64,000 nucleotides of DNA from Macrocybe gigantea (Eukaryota > Basidiomycota > Agaricomycetes > Agaricales > Callistosporiaceae). Shown in pieces: positions 11,251 to 21,961 of this stretch (position 1 is the first letter of the stretch; each line of letters starts with the position of its first letter). The translations under genes were made by a program, and so were the position numbers. Under the pieces are notes generated by a model. It was given only the letters and a program-made list of their open reading frames with translations. It made no database searches and had not been told where the DNA came from. Location of the stretch: NCBI GenBank assembly GCA_011319805.1, contig SJRY01000263.1, positions 124,001 to 188,000 on the forward strand, given 5' to 3'.

Positions 11251-11884
11251 AGTGACCAATACCATAGGCGACTGGCTACGAGGTCTTACACCTAACTATG
11301 AGGGAAAGCCGTAGATAGCAATTGTATTTGGCACCTTCCTGATTAGGAAGTCAGTTAGCAGCATCTTCTCCTCGCATTGATGTCCAGTCTGGCCAACGAG
11401 CTCGATGAAATACCGCCGCCTCAGAGGCCCCCTTCGCCTCCTGCACACACAACATTTGCAGCGAGAGGAATCCATGTACGGACTTGAAACCTTCCCCTAG
11501 TCCGACCACATCCAGAACACTCATGTGCTGTCCCACACTTGGCCGATTCAGCCTCCAACCTTTTCGGCATTCAAGCCCGCGATTACAGGCTGCCCAGCTC
11601 ACAAGCAATGACGCATGTAGCATGGAGCTGCGATGGTAAGAAGCTGGCTGCCGTCGGGGTCGACAAAGTCACTCGTGTCTGGAATCCGGACAAGAGTGTA
11701 AAAATCGTTCCTTGTTTTTGTGATCGTGCGTATGCTTACTATGAAGTGCACAGATGGAGCCGAGGTCCGCAGCGATGTACTCTGGTGGGCACTCGGACGA
11801 CGTCGATTATGTCTCATGGAATCCTGCCCACCCCGAATTGTTCTGTACATCGAGTCAAAAGGATCGAAGGATTGTATTTTGGGA
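11251..11884 (+). repeat. Direct duplication, copy B
   Basis: Partner of 8634-9268. It begins with a relic of the last codons of the epoxide hydrolase (AGTGACCAATACCATAGGCG), followed by the shared spacer and the start of the complete THOC3 gene. This implies that the 5' flank of the complete gene was once the 3' end of an epoxide hydrolase, or that the block was copied from the left-hand locus. Confidence 0.9.
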
Positions 11885-12800
11885 TGCCAGACGTACGCAC
11901 TCCCACTTTCACATCCATTCCACATATTAACCATTTACTTTGCTTAGAAAGTCGCCACATTCAGCAGATCCCGCTAAAGGTCTCACCGGTGCAAACGAGT
12001 TATTCTCCGGACGGCCGAGCACTCCTTTACGCGTCCGCGGGGCACCAGATATTCTTTCTGACATTTGGTAAAGAGGGAGAAACCTCCAAAGAAACGTGGC
12101 ATCAGTCCGAACGAGATGCAGTCCGCGTGAACCTTTTCCGCTTGCCCCACATCTCACCCCGCGCTGACGTATCGTCATTCAGTTGACAGGATCTACGGCC
12201 ATCTTCAACCACGTCGGAGATGGCATAATACTTACCCATCATTCAGAGCACACGTTGCGTGTGATGGATTATCCGAGTCTGACAGTGCGTGAAAGCCCTG
12301 CTGCCCATGTTGGGGGGTGCGTGGCCGTCGCTTTGGACCCTAGGGGAAGGTACCTTGCGTCCGGCGGGTACGATTCGATAGTCAATATGTTCGATCTCAG
12401 CGAATGGATATGCGCACGGACGATAACTGCGTGCGAGTGCGTCTATCAAGTTAGCTTGGCTAGGCAGATCACCACCCTGACCGCGAGTATCGCACTCTAG
12501 GAACAGCATAAATGCACTAAGCTTTTCCCATGATGGAGAGTATCTCGCTATTGCTAACGCAGGCAATTACATCGATATCGTGAGTCTGCATTCTCGCACT
12601 CTTCTTGTCGCTTGTCTCATATCCGACAGTGCGCAACTGAGACTGGAGTTCCTTTGCACCGCGTGCCGGCACTCGCACCATCACCGACAGTGACATGGCA
12701 TCCCTCCAAGTATGTCATCGCATACTGCGGTCAAACAAAAGCTCGTGAAGGGGGGCCACCGCCTGTCGCCGTTATCAGCATGTTCGGATTATTAGAGTGA
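11380..12800 (+). CDS. tex1: THO complex subunit THOC3/TEX1, WD40 protein
   Basis: A WD40 propeller subunit of THO/TREX, which couples transcription to mRNA packaging and export. The start is the ATG at 11380 (MSSLANELDE). Blades are seen at HVAWSCDGKKLAAVGVDK..RVWNP, YVSWNPAHPELFCTSSQ..IVFWDAR, TSYSPDGRALLYASAG, VALDPRGRYLASGGYDS, ALSFSHDGEYLAIANAG and VTWHPSKYVIAYCG, ending SMFGLLE at 12800. There are about six short introns, including 11697-11753 (GTGTAA..CACAG) and about 11893-11947. Length about 340 residues, normal for THOC3. Near 11577 one base (T) is missing relative to the truncated copy at 8961-8970 (CAAGCCTCGC), which breaks the frame between the first exon and RDYRLPSS. Either the sequence is wrong there or this copy is damaged at its N-terminus. 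Expected in the nucleus. Confidence 0.85.
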
Positions 12801-13251
12801 TTCGAAAGACTGTTCATTGATTCGAACGGCAGTTGGCCAAAGCACAGTACGCTACCAAACGAATGTAGACATGGTCCAGTGTATAACACATGCTGTTTAA
12901 TGTGATTTTGTTTCGACAACACAAGTAAAAAAAAAGTGGCATATAGGAAATAAGTGAGAAGCATAGTACGTAGGGCTTGGGTTGTTCATCAAGAGCGACC
13001 GCTTGCGTATGCGTAAAAGCAAAAGCATAGCATTTAGAAAACGACAAGCGGTTGTGAGCAAGAAAGCAATGCGAAAGCGTTGAGAAAAGCATCAAGAGCA
13101 AGATGGCGACAGGAAATGCGAAGAGGAATACACTGTTCAGAGATTAGAGTTCAGGGCAGAGCGTGAAGCGGGAACGAAAGCGATGGACAATAAAGATCAA
13201 AAATAAAATCAGAAGCGTTTATACGAGAGTTCAGGATGGGTATCGTCTGAG
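12801..13251. other. Convergent intergenic stretch
   Basis: Space between the 3' ends of THOC3 (+) and the large membrane protein (-). A/T-rich, with short A runs; it should hold both 3' UTRs. No gene seen. Confidence 0.5.
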
Positions 13252-16200
13252 TCAATCACGGAAGCTATACACGAATCCCGCGTGGTCGGTGGTGGAGGGC
13301 GGTCGGACGACGACGTCGGGCAAAACTTCCTGCTTTCGCAAGATGCCCCGCATCTTGCTGGTTTCTGACCGAGCGAGCTTGAGCGGCTTCAGATTCTTGT
13401 TACCGGGAACAGAATCCGGACGCGCGTTTTCGTCTTGGACAGGCGCTGCCGCCGCTCGCGACTTTTGTTTCTTTCCAAGAGTCAAGGGCCGTGTGCCGTT
13501 AGCACCGCCAGCAGGCTGAACAGTGTTAAGGTCACGATCTTGCAAAAGCGTGAGCGGACGCAGGCCGCCGCCAGCGGCGCCTGACTTAGCACCAGTCAAG
13601 GACGAGGCCGCGTTGGACATCTTGCGCTGCAACTTGCTGGCCTTGGGTATAAGCGGTCGAACCGCCCGGGCCGACCATTCGGCGAGGGTAGATTTTTGCG
13701 ACGTGTTCGATGGCTGATTGGGAGGGGTCGTGTTCGTTTCGTGATCATCAGATTTTATATATACAATGCTTGAGCGACGCATTTCTTGAGGGAGTGGAGG
13801 GGGCGGTTTCGAGCTGACTTTGTAATTGCCTGCATTGTTGTGCGGAGTGCTCTCCGCCTGAGGGCTACTTGCGAGCAATTCGGCTTCGAATTCCTCAAAT
13901 AGGGTTGCAGTGGAGGCAGCAGAGGTTGGTGGAACGATGTTGGAAGAGACCATCGAGGAACGGGCGGTGCCAACGCTGTGAGGTACGTCTGCGCGAAGAC
14001 CGAGGGAACGAGTTGAGAAGGCACGCCCAAGGTTCGCTCCTTCGGTGTGCGCTTCGCCATCGACAATTGTCGCAAGAGGAACAGCATGGGTATTAGGAAA
14101 AGCGTCAGCACCGAATACAGTATTTCGCCTTCCGCTGTCAATATGTCGAGGAGTAGCTGTGACGTGATTTTCGATGGCACCTCGAACATCTACACTCCAC
14201 GCGGCGAGGGAATGGACACCATCTTTCCCTAGTCCGAGACTAATTATATGGAGAGAGACGCGTCAGTATTGCCACTGTTGCGCTTAAGAAATTTTCACTT
14301 GCCTAGGAAGACTGAAGTGATGCCTCTTGTGCGATTCCTTCCTGGATCGAGTTTCACGAAGTCGTTTCCTAGCAGGGGTCGAATGTACTTCTGGAGAAGA
14401 GAAGTTGGCGCCGAATTCGTCGAGCTGTTCATTCAACTTCTTAGCCAACTTCCTACTGTCCGCTTTGCCAAACGTCCGGGAGGCGTCCAATCACCCTCTT
14501 TTATTTTCATGGCTCCCATGTCAATGCCAGGGACGAGCAAGGGCAGAACTCCGGCCGTCAATGCATCAATCTCGTTCATGTTATCTACAGGCCCGAACGA
14601 GAATCCTGACGAGAAAGATTTCTTATGAGCGAGAGATGCGAGGCGGGCGGCGCGGACATTAGGCGGCGTCGGTGGAAGAGGCAGAGATGGAGGAGGACTG
14701 ATGTTGAAACTGTCACCTGTGGTCGGTGTTTGAGGACCGCTGATGGATGAGACAGATCGCACACGTAGATGGGTCGAGGTTCTGACAGGCTGCGCGGTAA
14801 CACCGCTGGCAGCGCTGTAAATATCACCTGGAACCTGGGCAATATTCTTCTCGGGTGAGGATCCGGGAACCATGACAGTCTGGGCAATGGCGGAGTAATG
14901 CCTTTGAGCGATCATGATGCGACTAGCAAATGCAAGGTTTTCATCACCACCGGAAATGCGAGAGCTAGCCTTCGAGTCTTTCCTCAATCTACCAAATTGC
15001 GCACTGTTCTCGGAATGAGGAGTGTTGTGGATGCTGACTGGCAGAGAAGAGTCCTCGTTTTGGATAGGCAAGGGTGGGGTCAGCTCTCCATCCTCAATCT
15101 TCTCCTCAGGCGGCAGAACGGAAAGCTTGGGTGTTCGAACTAGCATTGTCACCGCCCGGCCCATTTTGCCCTTGCCATCAATGGCATCACCATTTGAAAG
15201 CCAAACATCACCACTTCGGCGACCCTCAACGACGGTGACACTGGTGCTCATGCTACGTTTGTACTCATGAGACCATGTGTACGGAGGGTCATTGGTCGCT
15301 ACGGCCTTGTCCGAGTTGTCACCACGGATGTCGAACAATCCAGTCGGGATGGGTAATGGATGCTTGAAGAGAATGTTAAGTGCCAAGATAGGGGAAGAAG
15401 ACGTCACTGATAAGACGAGTAGGACCGATGCAAACACCGGCACGTTTGCGTTCTGGGCAGCCAAAATGAGATACGGATAAGTCAAGGCCTGCAACCCCCG
15501 TGGTCAGTTAGAGGCACTTATGGACTCGACGCATAATACACTTACAAGAGGAAAGCAAATTAGAGCATACCAACCAATCGAGCCCGTTTGCGAAATGTTG
15601 ATATCTGTACCGGGAGGAGCGGCCAAGGATGCGAGACCTTTTTCAGCTTCATTTGTACCTGGGCGATAGCCGTATCCTCCAAGAACTTGAGCGCTGGCCA
15701 TTGCAGGAGTCGCAGGCCGCGAGACTGCGGTCAGTGCTGTGTGGATGTCATGATGGCTACTAGCTGCGATGCTTCCTTCACGGTGGGTGGTGGGGTAACT
15801 CCAGGATGACATTGTGGCATGAGAGCCGTTGGTTGAAGTCAACCATGAAGTTTGGGATCCCAAACGCTCGCGAGGGAAGTTGGGACTTGGAGACGGTGTG
15901 TCACGCCTAAAAGGATCCGGGTCTCGAAGTGTATCGGCTGTGGGCGACATCGGGCCATAAGGCGACGGAAGAGGAGGCACAGGCGGCACATCCGCATCAT
16001 TGGCAGGAGCACCGAACCAGAACGATGACTTGGGGAGGACAGAGTTTTGAGATGACTTCTGCAGGCGGCCAGAACCATGCCCATGATGAGAGGTATGATG
16101 AGTGGAAAAGGACCAAGCAGAAATGGACTCGCGGCGGGAACTAGCGTTCGAAGTGATCCAGGACGAGCTATCCCGAAGGGCATCAATATCTTCGGTAGCA

Positions 16201-16911
16201 AACGATGGGCGAGGTTTCTCCTCCATCACTCTGACTGGTGGCCACGGGTCGGCCTCTTCGTTCAACGCAGCAAGGTTGCGTTTGATAATGATGAGGGTGC
16301 CGACGACGCAGCCAAGTGCGACGGCGCTCAGAACGGCAATCGCACTGGTGTAGGCCATCAAGCCGATGAACAGGCTGTCGAGGCCAGCACCAGACATCAC
16401 CCCAGTCATGCAGGTAGACGTGATAGTCAGCAACAGGGTGGGGCTCCAGATCATCCAATGCTTGGTGCCAAACGAGATGGAGCGTCCGATGCGAACGTGG
16501 AGTAGAGTGATTGCAATGACGATGAGAAAACACGTCTGTCTGACCGTCAAGGCGAACCATAACCTCACAGATGAGGCCGGGTCACTAGCGTTCTTGAAGT
16601 CCGTTGGCCCTCCTAACGCCTCATTCACCGCCTGCCACACGAAAACTGACAATGTCAGGAGGTCGAGGCCTGCCAGCCACAGATGCGTCTTGTCAGCGGG
16701 AGAGAGAGATCGGAATTTGGGCAGCCCGAATTCAGCCTGCAAAATCGTGAGCACGCAATGACAGATGCTGAAGACGATGTGAACGTACTGGAGAAACGCG
16801 TTTGCTCAGAGGATGAGGTGGCAAAATCGGAAGTATGATACGGAGAATAACGAAAGCAGAACATATGAACGAAAAGAAGGCAAGGCATAACGTCGGAATG
16901 AGAGGAATCAT
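13252..16911 (-). CDS. Large multi-spanning membrane protein with Ser/Pro-rich tail, unknown function
   Basis: The exons starting at the ATG at 16911 (MIPLIPTLCLAFF) read through several introns to the stop at 13252, about 1,050 residues. The first exon joins the second across GTACGT..TTGCAG (about 16737-16787). Hydrophobic spans occur at the start (FFSFICSAFVILRIILPIL), then LDLLTLSVFVWQAV, TCFLIVIAITLLHV, SPTLLLTITSTCM and LSAVALGCVVGTLIII. A long soluble loop follows, then a hydrophobic pair on either side of the intron near 15500 (WYALICFPL and TYPYLILAAQNANVPVF..LLVLSV). The rest is low-complexity Ser/Pro/Thr sequence with basic patches (TPARKRLRETRSRKESHK). It resembles uncharacterised Agaricomycete membrane proteins. 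The loops look like phosphorylation targets. Exon borders in 13950-14500 are uncertain. No catalytic motif seen. Confidence 0.65.
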
Positions 16912-17675
16912 CTTGACTACAGAGTTCGTTGATTCTAATCTTGGAGAGAGCGTCGAGTGCGTGCGTGCGTAAGGGCGTAAGGCCTTCGTTAGCGTCGGGA
17001 ACGTGAGCAGCTGCAAAGCCGCAGGAACGAATTAAGGAGCCTGGATTGTAAGAAAATCAAGTTCAAAGAAAATCGAACGTTGTTTGGCTTTTTATTTGGG
17101 CATGGTTCGAAAACACAAGGACCTACAACGCGGATACAGTTTCCCATCACGTGATCGCAGATTTTCGTCACAACCACTGGCAGGTTTTGCCCAGTTCGGA
17201 TCATTGCAACCACCGTCTTGCATCACATTTATGTCAATCCGCGCTCAGACTGACTGTTTCGGCTTTATTGCGTGTTGGTCACCCCTGTATCACCAGAGCA
17301 ACGTAATACAAAACCTACGAATGCACTCAAGCCAAGGATGCCCTGGCCACTTAGTTGAAATGACTGCGAAGCTCAGCTTCTTGGATTCGCAGCTCCTGCG
17401 TCGTTACTTATAATAAACAGTTTGATTCACATGCAGCACAGGTCATGACCGTTCAAAGACAGCATCCGCCATATGCACTGGCGGCTTTATAGTGCTTCTA
17501 TGCGGCTCGACGACCGACCATGCTCCGATCCTGCTATTCGGAGCACCACTAATGATAAGCGACCATATGGGTCGTGTCTGGATATTGATCGCCCTTCCCA
17601 GCTACATCTTACCTTTATATGAACCCATCACATCGGAGGACCGCTTACAGCTAGGGCGTCATTTCTTCCTCCAAA
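16912..17675. other. Divergent intergenic stretch
   Basis: 764 bp between the starts of the membrane protein (-) and the S28 peptidase (+). Apart from a TATA-like site on the right-hand side it shows no feature I can support. Open frames here are short and motif-free. Confidence 0.5.
17613..17622 (+). promoter_or_regulatory. TATA-like box of the S28 peptidase gene
   Basis: CTTTATATGA lies about 55-60 bp upstream of the ATG at 17676, a normal distance for fungal genes with short leaders. Confidence 0.4.
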
Positions 17676-20076
17676 ATGGCTCCCTTGACCTGGAAGCTGA
17701 CACTACTAGTCTATCCCCTCGCGTTATTGTCTAAATATGCTAGCGCCGCGCTCCCTGACGGTCGTCCGCATGCCAATGTATTTCGCCCTCCAACTATTCC
17801 CATAGTGGAGGACAGGAATCCAGGCGCGCCAGTCAAGGACCGCAATGGAAACGAACTTCCACCCATTACAACAACGTATTTTTTCGACCAGTTGATTGAT
17901 CACAATAATCCATCCCTGGGAACTTTCAAACAACGCTTTTGGCACACTTGGGAATTTTACGAACCCGGTCGGTAACCTGCTTTAGATGCGCGGCTCTTAC
18001 TGAGATCTTCATTAGGTGGCCCCATCATTCTTATGACGCCCGGAGAAGCAAATGCACAACGTTCGTCGTCGCATGAGCGGTCGTGAACTGTAACTGATAT
18101 ACAACGCCTTGGTGCAGCTTATACAAGATATTTGACAAATGCCACAATCAACGGCCTGATTGGTATGCTTCTCGTGTGAATGATGAATTTTCACGTCTTG
18201 ACCAGCGTCCCAGCTCAGCAACAGAACGGAGCTACGATCATCTTAGAGCACCGATTCTACGGATTGAGCAACCCTTACCCGGACTTGAGTGTCAAGAGCT
18301 TGAGGGTGCATACCTTGCAACAGGCTGTTGACGATTTGGTCTACTTCGCCAAAAATGTGCATCTTCCCATGCCCGGAGGAGACCAAGTAGCACCAGGCAG
18401 GGCTCCGTGGATTCTTATCGGAGGGAGCTATTCCGGTATGTCGATTTTCTTGATGCATTTTGTAGAATTTACCATTTTATTTCCTAGGTGCGCTTACGAG
18501 CTGGACCATGGTGAAGTAAGTCATTTCCATGTTAATAACGCTGGTATTTTTCTGAGCAGATGACCCAGTAAACCCGGTGTCTTCTTTGCAGGTTATGCCT
18601 CTTCGGGTGTTGTGGAAGCTATCTTGTAAGTTGAACTTTATTTTCGCAAAGTCCCGGTGTTCTGACCCATTGCCATCCTAGAAACTTCTGGCAATATTTC
18701 GAACCTATTAGAGAACATATGCCTGCAAACTGTTCTGCCGATGTTCAAGCCGTCATTGTGCATATCGACAAAGTCTTCACCGGCAAGAATCAAACAGCCA
18801 CTCAAGAAATCAAGGACATGTTTGGTATGGGTTCGATGACCCATCTGGATGATGTGGCGGGTGCATGTGGGTTGACATCTTGGCAATGCTATTCACTGCT
18901 GATATACTGCTCATAGTGAGGAATAACCTTTGGGATTGGCAATCATTACAACCGACGTCCGGTCCAGTAGCTCAGTTCTACCAATTTTGTGATACTTTAG
19001 AGGTGAAGGATGGTGTCAGTGCACCTATAACTGGGTGGGGCCTCGATCATGCTCTTACGGCCTGGGGCGCCTACTTCAAGAACGTCTACCTAGAACGCCG
19101 TAAGGAAACATCCCCATATGACATAGATTAGAAAGACTAACCATCTTCCCTAGTTTGCGGAGACTCTTCAGTTGTGTGAGACTTATATGTCAATTATGTC
19201 GCATCTTCCGCTGAAATTTTTGACGAAAGGGATTGCCTCGGCACATATGACACTTCGCTCTCTTTCTGGTGGGACACTAGTATCGATAATGTTTGGCGCT
19301 CCTGGTTCTGGATCGTGTAAGAGCCTGTCATCCATCGTCGTCATCGTCGTATAATCTGAAGTGAACATCACCGCAGATGTAACGAGGTTGGCTACTTGCA
19401 GGTAAGTACTAATTTGCTGGGACCACACGATTCTGAAACGCGGTCAAAACAGGAAGGCGCACCTCGCAATCATCCAACACTGGTCACGCGTCTTGTTCAG
19501 CCACCTTACGATCTGGTGCGTCATTCATCGTCTCCTGGAACGAGAATTCTGATCTTCCTATCCTTCAAATGAATAGCGCCAGTGCCAACAAATGTACCCA
19601 GATGCATTCCCGAGGCCGCCTCACGTTCAGATTGAAAGGACAAACAGGGTATACAAAGGATGGGATGTCAAAGTCAACCGTCTCTTCTTTGCGAATGGCA
19701 TGCGTAAGTATCTTCTATCCGATCTCAAAATTGTCCGCGGGCTGAGGGAGAATTAGGTGATCCTTGGAGGGATGCCACTGTGTCGGCAGAAGGCCGGAAC
19801 GTCCAGAGCACGCCACAACAACCAATTGCTCTGAGTGATGGATTCCACTGTTCAGACCTTGGAGCAGCATCTGGTGCCGTCGACCCGACCGTCGGAGCCG
19901 TGCAAAAGGCGGCCCTTGCATCTATGAAGACCTGGCTCACCCAATGGAAACCGACGCCGCATGCGCAGTCCGTCCCGAGTGCAAAGGTCGCTGCAAGCTC
20001 AGGAACAGAGCAAACTGTTGAGCACGTAGCGACTAAACCGATCAATGCCTGGGTTAAAGGCGTAGGGACGCTTTAG
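17676..20076 (+). CDS. Secreted serine carboxypeptidase, family S28
   Basis: A lysosomal Pro-X carboxypeptidase/DPP-like peptidase of about 550 residues, in about ten exons. The ATG at 17676 opens a signal peptide (MAPLTWKLTLLVYPLALL..ASA). Next come the S28 N-terminal block YFFDQLIDHNN..FKQRFW, GPIILMTPGEAN, and QQNGATIILEHRFYGLSNP; then the nucleophile motif GGSYSG (about 18418-18435 and the next exon). The C-terminal half has WFWIVCNEVGYLQ, the acid-bearing NG..DPWRDATVS, and the His in DGFHCSDL, so the Ser-Asp-His set is complete. The stop at 20074-20076 leaves under 100 bp to the convergent nucleoside hydrolase. Probably extracellular or vacuolar, cleaving prolyl or C-terminal bonds during nutrient scavenging. 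N-glycosylation sites (NATI, NCSA, NQTA) fit secretion. Confidence 0.87.
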
Positions 20077-20173
20077 AGTCGCAACTGGGGACGTCAAAGA
20101 CAGCGTGGAATTCTGTTGAGTCTATTTATGATGTTACCACCCATTTGGAATCGTCGATCATGCCAGGCAAGAT

Positions 20174-21540
20174 TCAAGCCTGCTCCTTGTTAACGTTAAG
20201 AGGCGATACTCCATCGCACCGCATTATACATTCAAGTAACATTTCAAAGAACCCGCCCACCTAATAAACGATAGCAAGTCAACGCTGAATGAACAACGAA
20301 AGTCCGGTACTTACATCTACAGACTGGGCCACAAGGCAATTTTTGCCATTCCGACCCCAGGTATCATCACATTGGCGATAGTTGTAGATGTCCACAACGG
20401 TTTCGCCTTCTGTGTGGGTGCCACTGAGCTCGATGTCTACGCGGAATCGTGTGACTTGAATAATTCCGGTCGCGCAACATAAGCAATGGTCAGGGCATCA
20501 TGAAGTGGAGGTCCATCATTAAAGCCAAAGGTGCTCTTATACGCGTCCGCAAAAAAGGTGATCAGAGTGGACAGCGTGTGTCTGAGGTTACTAGATGCTT
20601 TGGGAAGGAGAGTCTCGTTGGTATCTTCCAAAGTATGCTGAGGGTTCAAGATCTGTGCTTGTATTCGTTTTGTCACTATGGCCGTGTGAGTGACGTTGAT
20701 CGGAATCATCGTCTTTTTCACCGGAGCGTCCAGTACGATCTGTGCAGCGTGTGCTGAGAGGGTCTGGATTGAGTTCCGGTGCGCGGAAAGAGTGCTCGAC
20801 AGCTCACGATCGCACAGAATATTCCATTCAGCGACGGACGATCTGTTCCCTACACCCACACCTCCACCCATGAACACGAACTCTTCGATCGCATCGAGAA
20901 GATCAGGGTAAACGCTGATGAACAGCGCGACGTTGGTCATGGGCCCGCTGGATATCACTGTCGCTTGATGTCCTGCGCCTTTCTTCCAGACCTCCCTAAT
21001 GGCTTTCGACATCCCTTCAAGGGCGTTGATGGTAGATCCGTCTTCGTGAGTAGCGAACCATGCCAACACTTCGGGACTGTCCATCGCTGGGAGGCCCTCC
21101 ACGCCGCCTAAACCATCGAGGCCGTGAATTTCTGCATCGTGTCTGGCCGGTCTAAGCAGTGGCTTCGGTGCTCCAGGATGGACGCGGACATCGATCTGTG
21201 CCCCAAAGGCCAAGAGACACCTAGCGGCGTTGATCGCGGTGTAATGGCTCGTCGTGTTTCCGTGGGTCTAGATTTAAGAGGCGTTAGCCGTCGCTATCCG
21301 TGCAAGAAGGATGACATCGTTTGATCACAGTCGATATGCCCAAGAGGTGTATGTCGGGATGGTGTATCGCCAACAGAATCTCCGTTGCGTCGTCATGGCC
21401 CTGTCATGAGCGAATTGTAAGTGAAGGTATAGGCGTCAGTAACGCGAAGCGAGATCGAAGTGAAAGCAGTGATTGAAACATGAGCGGCGGCGCGATAGTC
21501 AACACACCGGGTCAACATCCAACCAAATGTATCTTTTCAT
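20174..21540 (-). CDS. URH1: Inosine/uridine-preferring nucleoside hydrolase
   Basis: Nucleoside hydrolase (pyrimidine/purine salvage), splitting ribonucleosides to base and ribose. Exon 1 starts at the ATG at 21540 (MKRYIWLDVDP) and joins GHDDATEILLAIHHPDI across a GTGTGT..GACAG intron, giving the Ca-binding motif DVDPGHDDA. HGNTTSHYTAINAA follows after another intron, then the long exon with GAGHQATVISSGPMTNVAL, the Asn in EWNILCD and the signature DGPPLHDALTIAYVARPELF. The frame then breaks at about 20455-20457. One extra base (AAG to AAAG) would continue into RFRVDIELSGTHTEG and, after an intron at about 20264-20310, to a stop at 20174. Without it the protein ends about 75 residues early at 20437. 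About 375 residues if intact; cytosolic. Confidence 0.83.
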
Positions 21541-21961
21541 AGCACAACAAAATTTGTAGGACTGGGATGTTCAACGATAAGAGTATCAAATGTGGTTGGT
21601 CGGAGATTACCTGAAATAAAGCAGTGATGCCATACAGACATCGTTCTTGCTACCCAAGTAATCCGGAGACGACTGGAGAAGGGACGCAGTGGGAAGGTTA
21701 ATCCTTCCTACTTACATGGCTTTGAGCCCTCGCTGTGTGGTGAATAGAAGGCGTGCTGCGGTAGGAAGTGCACAAGTAGCATCATCGAAATAGCCTCCTC
21801 TGATGGATATAGTATGCGACTCTTTCCGGTCACCCTAAGCAATGTAACCGCGACAGCAGTTTGATAGATATGATAGCAATGCGAAGAAGTATACAAAAGT
21901 AATGTAGAGTAAGAATACAAAGTGGATAATCGGGGGAAAATGCACATCGGATAGCCGAGAG
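21541..21961. other. Tandem intergenic stretch
   Basis: Promoter of the nucleoside hydrolase and 3' UTR of RRN3, both on the minus strand. No gene or clear element seen. Confidence 0.45.
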
